Assembly: GCF_947169445.1 (NCBI RefSeq)
Contig: NZ_CAMVPU010000014.1
Span: 23,651-87,650 of the forward strand
Origin: an uncultured Butyrivibrio sp.
Lineage (GTDB): Bacteria; Bacillota; Clostridia; Lachnospirales; Lachnospiraceae
DNA length: 64,000 nt
Reading direction: 5' to 3'
The notes under the pieces are model-generated. The model did no database searches. It was given only the letters and a program-made list of their open reading frames with translations, and was not told where the DNA came from. This document shows, in pieces, positions 33,955 through 41,942 of the stretch. Each line of letters begins with the position of its first letter. Within the stretch, counting starts at the first letter, position 1. A program made the position numbers and the translations under genes.

Positions 33955-34332
33955 ATGGCAAAGTTAACAACAGCAGAATTTATCGATGCTATCAAAGAGC
34001 TTACAGTGCTCGAGTTAAATGATCTTGTAAAGGCTTGTGAGGAAGAGTTCGGCGTATCTGCAGCAGCAGGCGTTGTAGTTGCAGCAGCAGGTGCTGGCGC
34101 AGCAGCAGCTGGTGAAGAGAAGACTGAGTTCAACGTAGAGCTTACAGAAGTTGGTCCTAACAAGGTTAAGGTTATCAAGGTTGTTCGTGAGCTTACAGGT
34201 CTTGGACTTAAGGAAGCAAAGGATCTCGTTGATGGAGCTCCTAAGATGGTTAAGGAGAACGCTTCTAAGGCAGAGGCTGATGATATCAAGGCTAAGCTTG
34301 AGGCTGAGGGTGCAAAGGTTACTCTTAAGTAA
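33955..34332 (+). CDS. rplL: 50S ribosomal protein L7/L12
   Basis: This stalk protein recruits translational GTPases. There is an N-terminal dimerisation domain (LTTAEFIDAIKELTVLELNDL), an Ala/Gly hinge (AAAGAGAAAAG) and a C-terminal factor-binding domain (EKTEFNVELTEVGPNKVKVIKVVR, GLGLKEAKDLV). The 125-residue length is normal. It follows rplJ by 69 bases and ends at a strong terminator. Confidence 0.98.
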   Translation: MAKLTTAEFIDAIKELTVLELNDLVKACEEEFGVSAAAGVVVAAAGAGAAAAGEEKTEFNVELTEVGPNKVKVIKVVRELTGLGLKEAKDLVDGAPKMVKENASKAEADDIKAKLEAEGAKVTLK

Positions 34333-34362
34333 TCCATCTGGCTTGAATAATAAGCTGATAAT

Positions 34363-34407
34363 AAAGGACAGGACGCAGGGATTGCTGCGATTCCTGTCCT
34401 TTTTTTG
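34363..34407 (+). terminator. Intrinsic terminator after rplL
   Basis: An 11-bp stem (AAAGGACAGGA/TCCTGTCCTTT) with an 18-base loop ends in seven T. It isolates the ribosomal operon from the lasso cluster. Confidence 0.93.
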
Positions 34408-34487
34408 CGCAGGAAACTTTACCACCTCTTACGCGATTGTTTAAACAATAATGAGAAAAAATTCTATCATTTTTGTAACATTTTCTA

Positions 34488-34516
34488 TTGACAAGATTAT
34501 TAAAAATCCATAAAAT
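34488..34516 (+). promoter_or_regulatory. Promoter of the lasso-peptide operon
   Basis: TTGACA and TAAAAT are separated by 17 bases, 46 bases before the transporter start. A GTTTAAAC palindrome about 40 bases upstream (34439-34446) could be an operator. Confidence 0.75.
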
Positions 34517-34562
34517 TATGTGCGACGCGTTTGTGAAATGTTTGTGAATTAAAGGTGTTAAA

Positions 34563-36233
34563 TTGAGTAATTTTGTTAGATGGGCCAAGGATTGGAAGAA
34601 CCAAAAGAACTATTATTACTGGTTAAAAGAATATACTAAGCCGTATTTACCAAGAATTATACTGCTATTGCTAATCGATTCGTCGGTAACGCTTGTTTCT
34701 ACTTATATGGCGGTTGTATCCAAGAATATTATTGATAAAGCGACCGGCGGAAGCAATATCGTTGGATACCTGGTTCTATATGCGGTTATGACATTTGGAA
34801 TGCTAGGGCTTGATATGGTGAGCCAGCTTATTTCACTGGTCATGAACGAGAAGTTCTCTTTTGGAATTAGGAAGCAGGTATATGAGCAGATAATCCATTC
34901 TTATTGGATGGATGTTAAAAGGTATCATTCCGGGGATCTGATGACCAGACTTACCAGTGATGCCGGTAATATCTCTGATGGTATCATTTACACTATTCCT
35001 ACTATTATAAAGCTTGGATTTCAGTTTGTAGTTGCTTTTGCGACAATGTTTTATTACAGTCCTATACTTGCACTGGTAGCTCTTTTGATGGGTCCTTTTG
35101 CAGCGCTTATTAGTATAGTGCTTGGAAGAAAGCTTCGTTACCTTACTCAGAAGGTTCAGGAATCTGAATCAATGTATAGATCTTTTATGCAGGAGAGTAT
35201 TGCGAACCTTCTTGTGGTTAAGTCCTTTATGAATGAGGAGTATGCCACGAACAGGCTTGTAGAGCTTCGAGATAACAGATTCTACTGGGTTTATAAAAAG
35301 AGCAGAATGGGTATTTTCAGTTCCATGTTCATGGCACTGACTTTCCAGGCAGCATACATTATTGCTTTTACTGTGGGTGCGCTGGCACTTTCTGGAGGAA
35401 CTATTACTTATGGTACAATGTCTCTTTTCCTGGTGCTGATCAATAGAATTCAGGCACCTATCGTGGGACTTGCGCAGCAGATTCCGAGGATTGTACAGAT
35501 ATTTACATCTGCTGAAAGAGTTATAGAACTTGAGAATATTCCGATTGAAGAACCTGTTAAGATTCCGGAGCCTAAGGGGGCTGTTGGAGTGGATGTCAAG
35601 GGACTTACCTTTGGATATGACGAAGAAAACGTCCTTGAAAACCTTGATCTGGATATTAAGCCCGGAGAGTTTGTGGCTATTATAGGTGAATCAGGTATCG
35701 GTAAGACGACTCTTATCAGACTTATGATGTCATTTATGAGTCATTATGAAGGAAGTATTACCTTTAATTCAGAAGGTGGGGACAGCGTTTCTGCTACAGC
35801 GGGAATGAGACAGTGGATGTCATATGTTCCGCAGGGTAACACACTTTTTAGCGGAACAATCAGAGAGAATATCCGTATGGGTAAGCTTGATGCCACTGAT
35901 GAAGAAATGGAAGAGGCTCTTAAAATGGCAGCGGCCTATGATTTTGTGAAAGAGCTTCCAAATGGAATTGACACAGTTATTGGTGAAAGAGGCCACGGAA
36001 TTTCCGAAGGTCAGGCCCAGAGAATTGCCATCGCAAGATGTCTGGTCCGCAAATCACCATTTGTAATATTGGATGAGGCAACGTCCTCTCTTGATCCTGA
36101 GACGGAGCTTGCAGTCCTTAAGGGAATGCAGAATATCACTCCTCGTCCTACCTGTGTGATAATAACTCACAGATTATCAGTACTGCCATATTGTGACAGA
36201 CAGATAAAGATTGAGAATAAGAATTTAGTTTAA
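34563..36233 (+). CDS. ABC exporter of the lasso-peptide cluster (D protein)
   Basis: This fused permease-ATPase of 556 residues has six transmembrane helices in about 25-300. The nucleotide-binding domain has Walker A GESGIGKTT near 376, the signature GISEGQAQR (a variant of LSGGQ), Walker B VILDEATSS and the His loop IITHRLS. It has no N-terminal C39 peptidase domain, which fits lasso exporters, where a separate B protease removes the leader. The start is TTG with AAAGGTG upstream. It is first in the operon and probably exports the mature peptide, also giving immunity. Confidence 0.88.
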   Translation: MSNFVRWAKDWKNQKNYYYWLKEYTKPYLPRIILLLLIDSSVTLVSTYMAVVSKNIIDKATGGSNIVGYLVLYAVMTFGMLGLDMVSQLISLVMNEKFSFGIRKQVYEQIIHSYWMDVKRYHSGDLMTRLTSDAGNISDGIIYTIPTIIKLGFQFVVAFATMFYYSPILALVALLMGPFAALISIVLGRKLRYLTQKVQESESMYRSFMQESIANLLVVKSFMNEEYATNRLVELRDNRFYWVYKKSRMGIFSSMFMALTFQAAYIIAFTVGALALSGGTITYGTMSLFLVLINRIQAPIVGLAQQIPRIVQIFTSAERVIELENIPIEEPVKIPEPKGAVGVDVKGLTFGYDEENVLENLDLDIKPGEFVAIIGESGIGKTTLIRLMMSFMSHYEGSITFNSEGGDSVSATAGMRQWMSYVPQGNTLFSGTIRENIRMGKLDATDEEMEEALKMAAAYDFVKELPNGIDTVIGERGHGISEGQAQRIAIARCLVRKSPFVILDEATSSLDPETELAVLKGMQNITPRPTCVIITHRLSVLPYCDRQIKIENKNLV

Positions 36234-36340
36234 AGAGAAGAAAAAGTATTGTTGTTGGGCAAGCGTAACTATTCATTGTATTGACGCGTCAGTATGTGTG
36301 GGGGCACAGTAAATGACGTAAGAGGAATTGGGAGACGAAA

Positions 36341-36619
36341 ATGAACGAGACAGAGAAGAAAATTAAAATTGAAAAAAACCTTGATGTTACGGAGCTTGAT
36401 GGCGAGAAAGTAATGATTGATTTCGAGAGCGGCAAGTACTTCATGATCAAGGGAAGTGGCAACGACATTTGGGATATGATGAGAGATGGTATCAAGATTT
36501 CTGAAATTATCGATGCTCTTTTAAAAGAGTATGATGTAGATAGAGAGACTTGTGAAAAGTCAGTTGTTGCATTTATTAAGCAGATGGAGAACTATAAGTT
36601 TATAGCGCTTTATGAGTAA
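36341..36619 (+). CDS. PqqD-like RRE protein (lasso B1, leader recognition)
   Basis: This 92-residue PqqD-fold protein contains VTELDGEKVMIDFESGKYFMIKGSGNDIWDMM and a C-terminal helical pair. In lasso clusters this RiPP recognition element binds the leader peptide and presents it to the B2 protease and cyclase. Its last 8 bases overlap the start of the B2 gene, so synthesis is coupled. An upstream gap of 107 bases after the transporter contains no clear terminator. Confidence 0.9.
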   Translation: MNETEKKIKIEKNLDVTELDGEKVMIDFESGKYFMIKGSGNDIWDMMRDGIKISEIIDALLKEYDVDRETCEKSVVAFIKQMENYKFIALYE

Positions 36620-37049
36620 TATTTCACTGATAAGATTTTTAAAGAATAATGATAGAAAGCGAAGAACACTGGCAATCTGGTATCTTACAGCTTTTTACAG
36701 AGCACAGATGCTGATGATTCCATCTAAGAAGCTGCAGAAGAACTGGGGAGAAAGCGGCAAGGAATCGCCTGAAACAGATCTGACTGTAAATTACAGATAC
36801 GCTTATGTTGTAGCAAGGGATGTGAGCAGAATTGCAGATCATACTCCCTGGGAGAGTAAGTGCCTGGTACGTGCTTTAACAGCCAGATATCTTTTGCACA
36901 GAAAAGGCATCAAGACCACTCTTTATCTTGGTGTTGGCAAGGATGAAAATGGTAAGATGATAGCCCATAGCTGGTTGCGCTGCGGTGAATTGTTTGTAAC
37001 CGGCGGCGATGGTAGCAACTATGCTACTGTGGCGAAATTCTGTATGTAA
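36612..37049 (+). CDS. Lasso-peptide leader protease (B2, transglutaminase-like)
   Basis: This 145-residue cysteine protease has a transglutaminase-like fold. The likely catalytic Cys84 is in SKCLVRALTARYLL, His119 in AHSWLR, and an Asp such as Asp133 follows in VTGGDG. It removes the leader so the cyclase can close the macrolactam. The Cys motif and length fit the lasso biosynthesis B2 family. Its start overlaps the B1 gene. Confidence 0.9.
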   Translation: MSNISLIRFLKNNDRKRRTLAIWYLTAFYRAQMLMIPSKKLQKNWGESGKESPETDLTVNYRYAYVVARDVSRIADHTPWESKCLVRALTARYLLHRKGIKTTLYLGVGKDENGKMIAHSWLRCGELFVTGGDGSNYATVAKFCM

Positions 37050-37098
37050 GGTCAGAAGACTTTCTTTCTGACCTTTATTTCTGCGTATTGGAGTTTTT

Positions 37099-38010
37099 AT
37101 GAGTTATAAGTATTATATTTACGGACTTAATGTTGAGTCTGAAATTGAAATTGAAGAGGCGTATAAACTTGATTTTGATGGAGAACCAGATGTCAGGGTT
37201 GTGTACGGTGATATGCCGGCACAGGTAATGGAAATGTATGCTGATAAGGGACAGGATGAGTACTGCTCTGCAATTGCAGCAAACAGCCTCTTTTTCCGCA
37301 TACCTAATACCTGTGAATATTGCGTGGAAAAAGATGTGATTACCATTCATCCATTTGAGAATGCAGTCAATTCTGATATTAAGTGCTTTATACTTGGAAG
37401 CTCTTTTGGCTACTGCATGATCTTAAGAAGAATGGTTGTGTTACATGGCGGAGCGGTATCTAAAAATGGAAAAGGCGTCATTGTAACAGGTGAATCAGGT
37501 GCCGGAAAGTCAACAGTTTCAGATGCTCTTTTATCGGACGGATATCTGTTTGTGGCTGATGATGTCTGCGCGCTTTCAGACCTTGGAAATAAGACTCATA
37601 TCAATATGGCATATCCTCAGCAGAAGCTTTGCAAGGATGCTGCTCTTAAAAAGGGCTATGATCTATCTCAGCTTATCTATATCGATGAAGAAAGAGATAA
37701 GTACGCTATCAGGTTAAAAGACGGCTATTTAAAGGATGGAATCGATTTTGACTATCTCTTTGAACTGGTGCTTACAGATGAGAAAGAGGTTTCTTTCAGA
37801 CAGGTTTCGGGTCATGAAAAGTTGATGCTCATAATGCGTAATATATTTAGGGGTGAAGGCGGCTTCGCATATTGGGGAGTTCCACCTGAGTATATGAAGA
37901 TGTGCCTCAAGGTCGCATCCAGCATACAGGTGTATCAGATTGCAAGACCAAAGGATGCTGATACATTAGATGAGATTGTACAGTTCATAGAGAAAACTGT
38001 TGAAGAGTGA
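37099..38010 (+). CDS. HPr-kinase-like protein of the lasso cluster
   Basis: This 303-residue P-loop kinase has Walker A GESGAGKST (131-139), LHGGAV with His116 just upstream and DD at 154-155 (FVADDVCAL), all HPrK/P hallmarks. The N-terminal HPr-binding part is unlike HPrK proper. In the paeninodin cluster a homologous kinase phosphorylates the C-terminal Ser of the precursor. Both precursors here end in Ser, which fits the same reaction. It sits 49 bases after the B2 gene and 59 before the cyclase gene. Confidence 0.85.
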   Translation: MSYKYYIYGLNVESEIEIEEAYKLDFDGEPDVRVVYGDMPAQVMEMYADKGQDEYCSAIAANSLFFRIPNTCEYCVEKDVITIHPFENAVNSDIKCFILGSSFGYCMILRRMVVLHGGAVSKNGKGVIVTGESGAGKSTVSDALLSDGYLFVADDVCALSDLGNKTHINMAYPQQKLCKDAALKKGYDLSQLIYIDEERDKYAIRLKDGYLKDGIDFDYLFELVLTDEKEVSFRQVSGHEKLMLIMRNIFRGEGGFAYWGVPPEYMKMCLKVASSIQVYQIARPKDADTLDEIVQFIEKTVEE

Positions 38011-38069
38011 TATTTGAATAAGCTAGGGCATGGCTTGGTTTATATATTGGGATTTAGGAGTATGAAAAG

Positions 38070-40010
38070 ATGTCAGCTATATATGGAGCAATTGATTTAA
38101 ATAGAAATGCAATTGATAAAGATCTTCCTGCAAGATTTGATGCAGGATATACAAAATGCAAAATAGATAAAAACAATAGCCTGCTTAGAGATAATGTATA
38201 TATGCACTGCGGCGTACAATATTTTTATCCTCGTGCCAAGGCGGAGAGACTTCCTATCTATGATGAGGAAAGTAATGTATATATTACTGCTGACTGCGTT
38301 ATTGATAATAGGAAAACACTAATTCCGGAGCTTTTACTTGATGATAGAGCGGCGGATGGAGATATTATTCTTGCTGCATATAAGAAATGGGGCAAGGATT
38401 GCTCTGAACATTTGCGTGGACTTTTTGCTTTTGTTATTTATGATGCTGCTAAAAATGAAGTATATGCTGCTACAGACCAGTTTTCACAGCGATGCCTTTT
38501 TTACCATTTAAGAGATGGGGTATTTTATTTTTCTACACTGTTTTTCCCTATCCCTGAGGCAACAAAGCTAAAGTTTAAAGAAAATGAAAGGTGGCTTGTT
38601 GATGAAATAACTCTTAGGGGACCGGTTATGATAACAGAACCTAAGGAAACGGCTCTTATTGATGTATATAAAATTGTTTGTGGAACATATATTACAGCTA
38701 ACGTTCCTGAAAATTCATCTGAGATAAAGCTGGGAGAAACAAGATATTACAATCCTAATGATACCGTGCCTACTGACTGGAGTATTACTCTGGAACAGAG
38801 TGAAAAAATGATTAAAGAAACAGTTGCAGGAGTGATGGAAGATATCTTACAGGAACAGATTGATGTGGCGACAATGATGAGTTCGGGACTGGATTCATCG
38901 ACTGTTTCATGTAATGCGGCAATTATCCTTGGAAAACGTGGTGGTAAGATATATAGTTATACATCAGTTCCGGATAAAGATGCAGGCCTAAAAAATACAA
39001 AATACACAATATATGATGAAACGGAAGGGGTTAAGGCTATTTGCAAGCAATATCCCAATATTATTCCTGAGTTTGTTGACAGTAAGGGTAGAAGCTTTTT
39101 GACGGAAACAGAAGAATTTGTTGATGCATGGGAACTTCCATGCAAATCTCAGCAAAATGCAGTTTGGATAGACGAAATATATAAAAAGGTATCTGACAGT
39201 GGACAGAAAATTCTGCTTAGTGGTTCAACTGGAAACTGTACATTTTCAGCAGGAAGCTATTTGGATACGATATACTATTACTTAACAAAACTAAGAGTAA
39301 AAGATGCTTATGATGTTTTAGGGGCTTTTAAGAGCATAGGAATATCTCGAAAGAAAGAAGTAAAGCTTATGCTTAAAAGGCTTTACCAATATTTTAGATG
39401 GAACTTTGATTATAAGCTAAAAGATTGTTATTCTGATAATGCAACTAGAAAGGATATTGGAGAGAAATATAGTCTTTCTAAGAGATTTGTTAAAATTCTT
39501 CATTATTTTCCTTTTCAAACTACGAAGACAATGAGAGAAGCTTTTTACCTGATCAATTCATATGCTCAGATTGGTGAAGTAGAAACAAAAGATAGTTTGC
39601 ATTATGGAGTTATTGATAGGGATCCAACTAGAACTGTTGCACTTGTAGACATGTGTTTTAAAATACCTATTTTGTGTTATGCTAATAAAGATTATGACAG
39701 ACGACTGCTTAGAGCTGGAATGAGAGGAATAGTGCCAGATGAAATATTGAATAATATCACTCAAAGAGGAAAGCAAAGTGGTGATAACGTATACAGAGTT
39801 GGGGTGGTATGGGATAAAATAAGAGACAAATGGGTTGATAGAGTGTTTAACAATGAAATATTACTTTATCTTGATAAGAAAAAGCTAGAAAGTCTACTGA
39901 AAGATTATGATTTAGGCATTGAAAAGGCTAACTATGATAATGTACTTGTTTTGTCGGAAATATACTCATTTGCGATTTATTTAGATAAAATAAAAAAATA
40001 TTGTAAATGA
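38070..40010 (+). CDS. Lasso cyclase (asparagine-synthetase-like, C protein)
   Basis: This 646-residue protein has an N-terminal glutaminase-like domain that starts MSAIYGAIDL, so the Cys2 nucleophile of AsnB is absent, as in lasso cyclases. The ATP-pyrophosphatase loop is SSGLDSSTV near residue 270. The later GSTGNCTFSAGS near 388 replaces the AsnB GADELFGGY-type motif, again typical of lasso enzymes. It adenylates the Asp or Glu side chain of the core and closes the isopeptide ring with the N-terminal amine. Codon use is more AT-rich than in neighbouring housekeeping genes. Confidence 0.92.
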   Translation: MSAIYGAIDLNRNAIDKDLPARFDAGYTKCKIDKNNSLLRDNVYMHCGVQYFYPRAKAERLPIYDEESNVYITADCVIDNRKTLIPELLLDDRAADGDIILAAYKKWGKDCSEHLRGLFAFVIYDAAKNEVYAATDQFSQRCLFYHLRDGVFYFSTLFFPIPEATKLKFKENERWLVDEITLRGPVMITEPKETALIDVYKIVCGTYITANVPENSSEIKLGETRYYNPNDTVPTDWSITLEQSEKMIKETVAGVMEDILQEQIDVATMMSSGLDSSTVSCNAAIILGKRGGKIYSYTSVPDKDAGLKNTKYTIYDETEGVKAICKQYPNIIPEFVDSKGRSFLTETEEFVDAWELPCKSQQNAVWIDEIYKKVSDSGQKILLSGSTGNCTFSAGSYLDTIYYYLTKLRVKDAYDVLGAFKSIGISRKKEVKLMLKRLYQYFRWNFDYKLKDCYSDNATRKDIGEKYSLSKRFVKILHYFPFQTTKTMREAFYLINSYAQIGEVETKDSLHYGVIDRDPTRTVALVDMCFKIPILCYANKDYDRRLLRAGMRGIVPDEILNNITQRGKQSGDNVYRVGVVWDKIRDKWVDRVFNNEILLYLDKKKLESLLKDYDLGIEKANYDNVLVLSEIYSFAIYLDKIKKYCK

Positions 40011-40099
40011 ATCTTACATTTTTGTTAGAAAACTTGTAGTAAATGTATTTTGGTGTTAGTTTTATATGTGATGATATATTTTAAGAAGGAGGATCAACT

Positions 40100-40237
40100 A
40101 TGAAAATTTGGAATAATCCAGCAATCGAAGAAATCAAACTTTCTGCTACTGAGCAGAGTGGTGGCCCATTCAAAGAGTGGGATGGCGAGTGGAATCAGGA
40201 TGCTGAAGGCAACTGGTATCAGTTATCAAAGAGCTGA
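40100..40237 (+). CDS. Lasso precursor peptide A1
   Basis: This 45-codon gene has a perfect AAGGAGG site 8 bases upstream. The leader runs MKIWNNPAIEEIKLSATEQ. The core is rich in Trp, Asp, Glu and Gly, with Ser20-Gly21-Gly22, Asp28, Trp27, Trp31, Trp39 and a final Ser-Lys-Ser. Thr17 is the candidate for the Thr conserved near the cleavage site. Counting from Ser20, Asp28 is position 9; from Gly21 it is position 8. Both satisfy lasso ring rules. The C-terminal Ser is the likely kinase target. It is too short for most gene finders. The assignment rests on position after the cyclase and similarity to A2. Confidence 0.88.
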   Translation: MKIWNNPAIEEIKLSATEQSGGPFKEWDGEWNQDAEGNWYQLSKS

Positions 40238-40264
40238 TAATAAAAAATAGGAGGTATACGTGGT

Positions 40265-40405
40265 ATGAAAACTTGGCTTGAAGCTGTTATTGAAGAGATT
40301 AGTTTTTCAAATACAGAGCATGGACAGTATAAAAATCCAGATCTTGATGGGGCATATACTGCACTTGGTAACCCATATGGTGGAGATGGCCCTGCACTGT
40401 CATAA
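40265..40405 (+). CDS. Lasso precursor peptide A2
   Basis: This 46-codon gene lies 27 bases after A1, with ATAGGAGGT upstream. It shares the A1 leader pattern MKxW...IEEIxxSxTE, colinear without gaps to residue 18 (Trp4, Ile9-Glu10-Glu11-Ile12, Thr17-Glu18). Core residues include Gly20, Asp26, Asp28, Gly29, then a Tyr/Gly/Pro-rich tail ending Ala-Leu-Ser. From Gly20, Asp28 is position 9, the same site as Asp28 in A1. The two cores are otherwise different, so one enzyme set would make two products. Confidence 0.87.
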   Translation: MKTWLEAVIEEISFSNTEHGQYKNPDLDGAYTALGNPYGGDGPALS

Positions 40406-40419
40406 TCAATTTGTTTTTC

Positions 40420-40448
40420 ACGGCAGATTATTCTGCCGTATTTTTTTT
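40420..40448 (+). terminator. Intrinsic terminator of the lasso operon
   Basis: An 8-bp stem (ACGGCAGA/TCTGCCGT) with a TTAT loop is followed by A and eight T, 15 bases after the A2 stop. Confidence 0.93.
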
Positions 40449-40486
40449 GCTTTTTCACTGTTCCTCACTTTGTTCATTATGATATT

Positions 40487-40603
40487 ATGGATAAATATTT
40501 GGCTTACGGTAGAAATGGCTTCATGGGATTTGTGTTTGGACCAGATTCTCAGATCAAACATAAAGGATTCCAGCAGAGCATTTATATAAAGACTATTGAA
40601 TAA
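40487..40603 (+). CDS. Small open frame of 38 codons, possibly a gene remnant
   Basis: The frame reads MDKYLAYGRNGFMGFVFGPD and ends with IYIKTIE. The composition is protein-like and the frame stays open upstream into the lasso terminator, but there is no ribosome site or promoter. It may be the 3' end of a decayed gene. I do not recognise it. Confidence that it is expressed is low. Confidence 0.25.
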   Translation: MDKYLAYGRNGFMGFVFGPDSQIKHKGFQQSIYIKTIE

Positions 40604-40626
40604 AGAATAGGGTAGTATTATTTCAA

Positions 40627-40670
40627 ACAGCCGGTATATGCGGAGATAATTATTAGCATATATCGGCTGT
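40627..40670. terminator. Hairpin between convergent genes
   Basis: Two consecutive stem segments (ACAGCCG/CGGCTGT and TATATGC/GCATATA, with single-base offsets) are followed by GCCTTTTGC. It probably serves the + strand remnant or the minus-strand nuclease-like gene. Confidence 0.55.
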
Positions 40671-40733
40671 GCCTTTTGCAGTAGTTATGTCATGAATGCT
40701 TTGTTTAATATCATTGACATAATGGCCTTTGCG

Positions 40734-41711
40734 TTAAATATTGTATTCCTCAAAAAGCTTTTGCTGATATGCTTTATCTGTAACGGCTTTAGTTAAATCA
40801 TCTAATCTTCCATCATCAATAAGCTTTTTATGAAGCATGTTGATTCTATCAGTTATTTGTTGAGTAACCTGTTGAGTAACCTGTTGAGTAACCTGTTGAG
40901 TAACCTGTTGCGTCACTTGTTGTGTTACTTGCTGAGTAACTTCTTCTGTAATATCGCGGCGCAAATGAAGTTCATAATCCCATTTTTTCATATAATTCTT
41001 GGTTACCTCCGCTCTATCTTTTACCTGAGATACCAAGTAATCCATTTCTGCTATTGGAGCACTTGGCATGTCCTTTTTTTCTCCGTCTACTATGTATTTT
41101 AGCATTTCACTAAGTCTTTCGCCATACGATTTATCACTAAGATTATTGTTTCCATACGCATAGAGATATATGTGTTTTACACCATCCTTATATTCTATAT
41201 CAGGATGTGTTATTAGATTTGTTGATGCTTCGTAATACATATCTCCGGCTAGAAAAGGATCATATGACAAAATGGTGATGGATACATATTCCGGGAGATT
41301 TCGATAAATTGTATTTGTGGGCAGAGTTTTTGTGTCTATGAGTCCTACGTAGTATCTTTGCCTCTTTGGGAGTTCCAGACGGTCACTTGCCCTGTTTTCC
41401 ATTTCGATATCATAGACAGTTGCGCTGTCTTCGTTAGTTTTATCATTATGTATTATTTGTGCATCAAGCCGGATGCCGTGATTGACGCTATCTACTCCGG
41501 TAATCACCTTCTGTGCAGTAACAACAACATCGACTAGATCTATGTTAAGAGTAGTGCCAATGATATTTTTCGAAACGATTTTGGCTGCATCTTCATCTTC
41601 CATAATACTGTCGAAGAGGAAACCATCAATCATGTTCATTTCCTTGATTCTTTTCTTGGCTTCGTCAAAAGTGATTTGTTCGTTAAAGTTTGCTTCAATA
41701 ATTGCTGACAT
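40734..41711 (-). CDS. Rpn-family PD-(D/E)XK nuclease/transposase-like protein with VTQQ repeats
   Basis: This 325-residue protein is of the Rpn / PDDEXK-family transposase type. The catalytic-region candidates are IRLDAQ and TVYDIEMENR, followed by RQRYYVGLID. A tail of seven VTQQ repeats ends in VTQQITDRI. The C-terminus reads INMLHKKLIDDGRLDDLTKAVTDKAYQQKLFEEY, a module also found in the protein at 47867. Such proteins are abundant in Lachnospiraceae; some Rpn proteins promote RecA-independent recombination. GTAGGAG precedes the ATG. It is divergent from ugd. Confidence 0.8.
   Translation of the reverse strand: MSAIIEANFNEQITFDEAKKRIKEMNMIDGFLFDSIMEDEDAAKIVSKNIIGTTLNIDLVDVVVTAQKVITGVDSVNHGIRLDAQIIHNDKTNEDSATVYDIEMENRASDRLELPKRQRYYVGLIDTKTLPTNTIYRNLPEYVSITILSYDPFLAGDMYYEASTNLITHPDIEYKDGVKHIYLYAYGNNNLSDKSYGERLSEMLKYIVDGEKKDMPSAPIAEMDYLVSQVKDRAEVTKNYMKKWDYELHLRRDITEEVTQQVTQQVTQQVTQQVTQQVTQQVTQQITDRINMLHKKLIDDGRLDDLTKAVTDKAYQQKLFEEYNI
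40858..40942. repeat. 12-bp tandem repeat, seven units, within the Rpn-like gene
   Basis: On the + strand TGTTGAGTAACC occurs four times, followed by diverged units (TGTTGCGTCACT, TGTTGTGTTACT, TGCTGAGTAACT). They encode VTQQ on the minus strand. Because 12 is a multiple of 3, copy changes keep the frame and would only alter tail length. Confidence 0.85.
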
Positions 41712-41753
41712 AAAACTCCTACTTGTAAATAGTGATACTGCAATTTTTAAAAA

Positions 41754-41782
41754 GTCTTAAAGAAGTCTTAATAATGTCTTAA
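41754..41782. promoter_or_regulatory. Three GTCTTAA direct repeats with 11-bp period
   Basis: GTCTTAA occurs at 41754, 41765 and 41776, exactly one helical turn apart, in the gap between the divergent Rpn-like gene and ugd. This is the geometry of OmpR/PhoB-family sites. A two-unit CTTAA array at 47660 and 47671 has the same period. Confidence 0.5.
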
Positions 41783-41828
41783 GGAGTTGACTGAATAACG
41801 ATTATTTCAATGAAAGCATTTACAAAAT

Positions 41829-41857
41829 TTGACTTACGTCAATTAAGAAATTATAGT
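41829..41857 (+). promoter_or_regulatory. Promoter of ugd
   Basis: TTGACT and TATAGT are separated by 17 bases, about 86 bases upstream of the ugd start. Confidence 0.75.
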
Positions 41858-41942
41858 TAATAAAGCGGCTTAGTTATTGCATTTTCGGCATTGATCCGAG
41901 AATGAGTAGTTGCTTATTACATTGAAATGAGGGACAGAGATT

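Noticed and set aside
38070..40010. Housekeeping asparagine synthetase
   Set aside because: The Cys2 nucleophile is missing, the AsnB ADELFGGY motif is replaced, and it sits between a lasso kinase and precursor genes.
40278..40589. 103-codon frame covering the second precursor gene
   Set aside because: It is a shifted frame over precursor A2 and the terminator. The A2 frame has the ribosome site and the leader pattern shared with A1.
40858..40942. CRISPR-like array
   Set aside because: The 12-bp units are contiguous with no spacers and translate in frame as VTQQ inside a gene.
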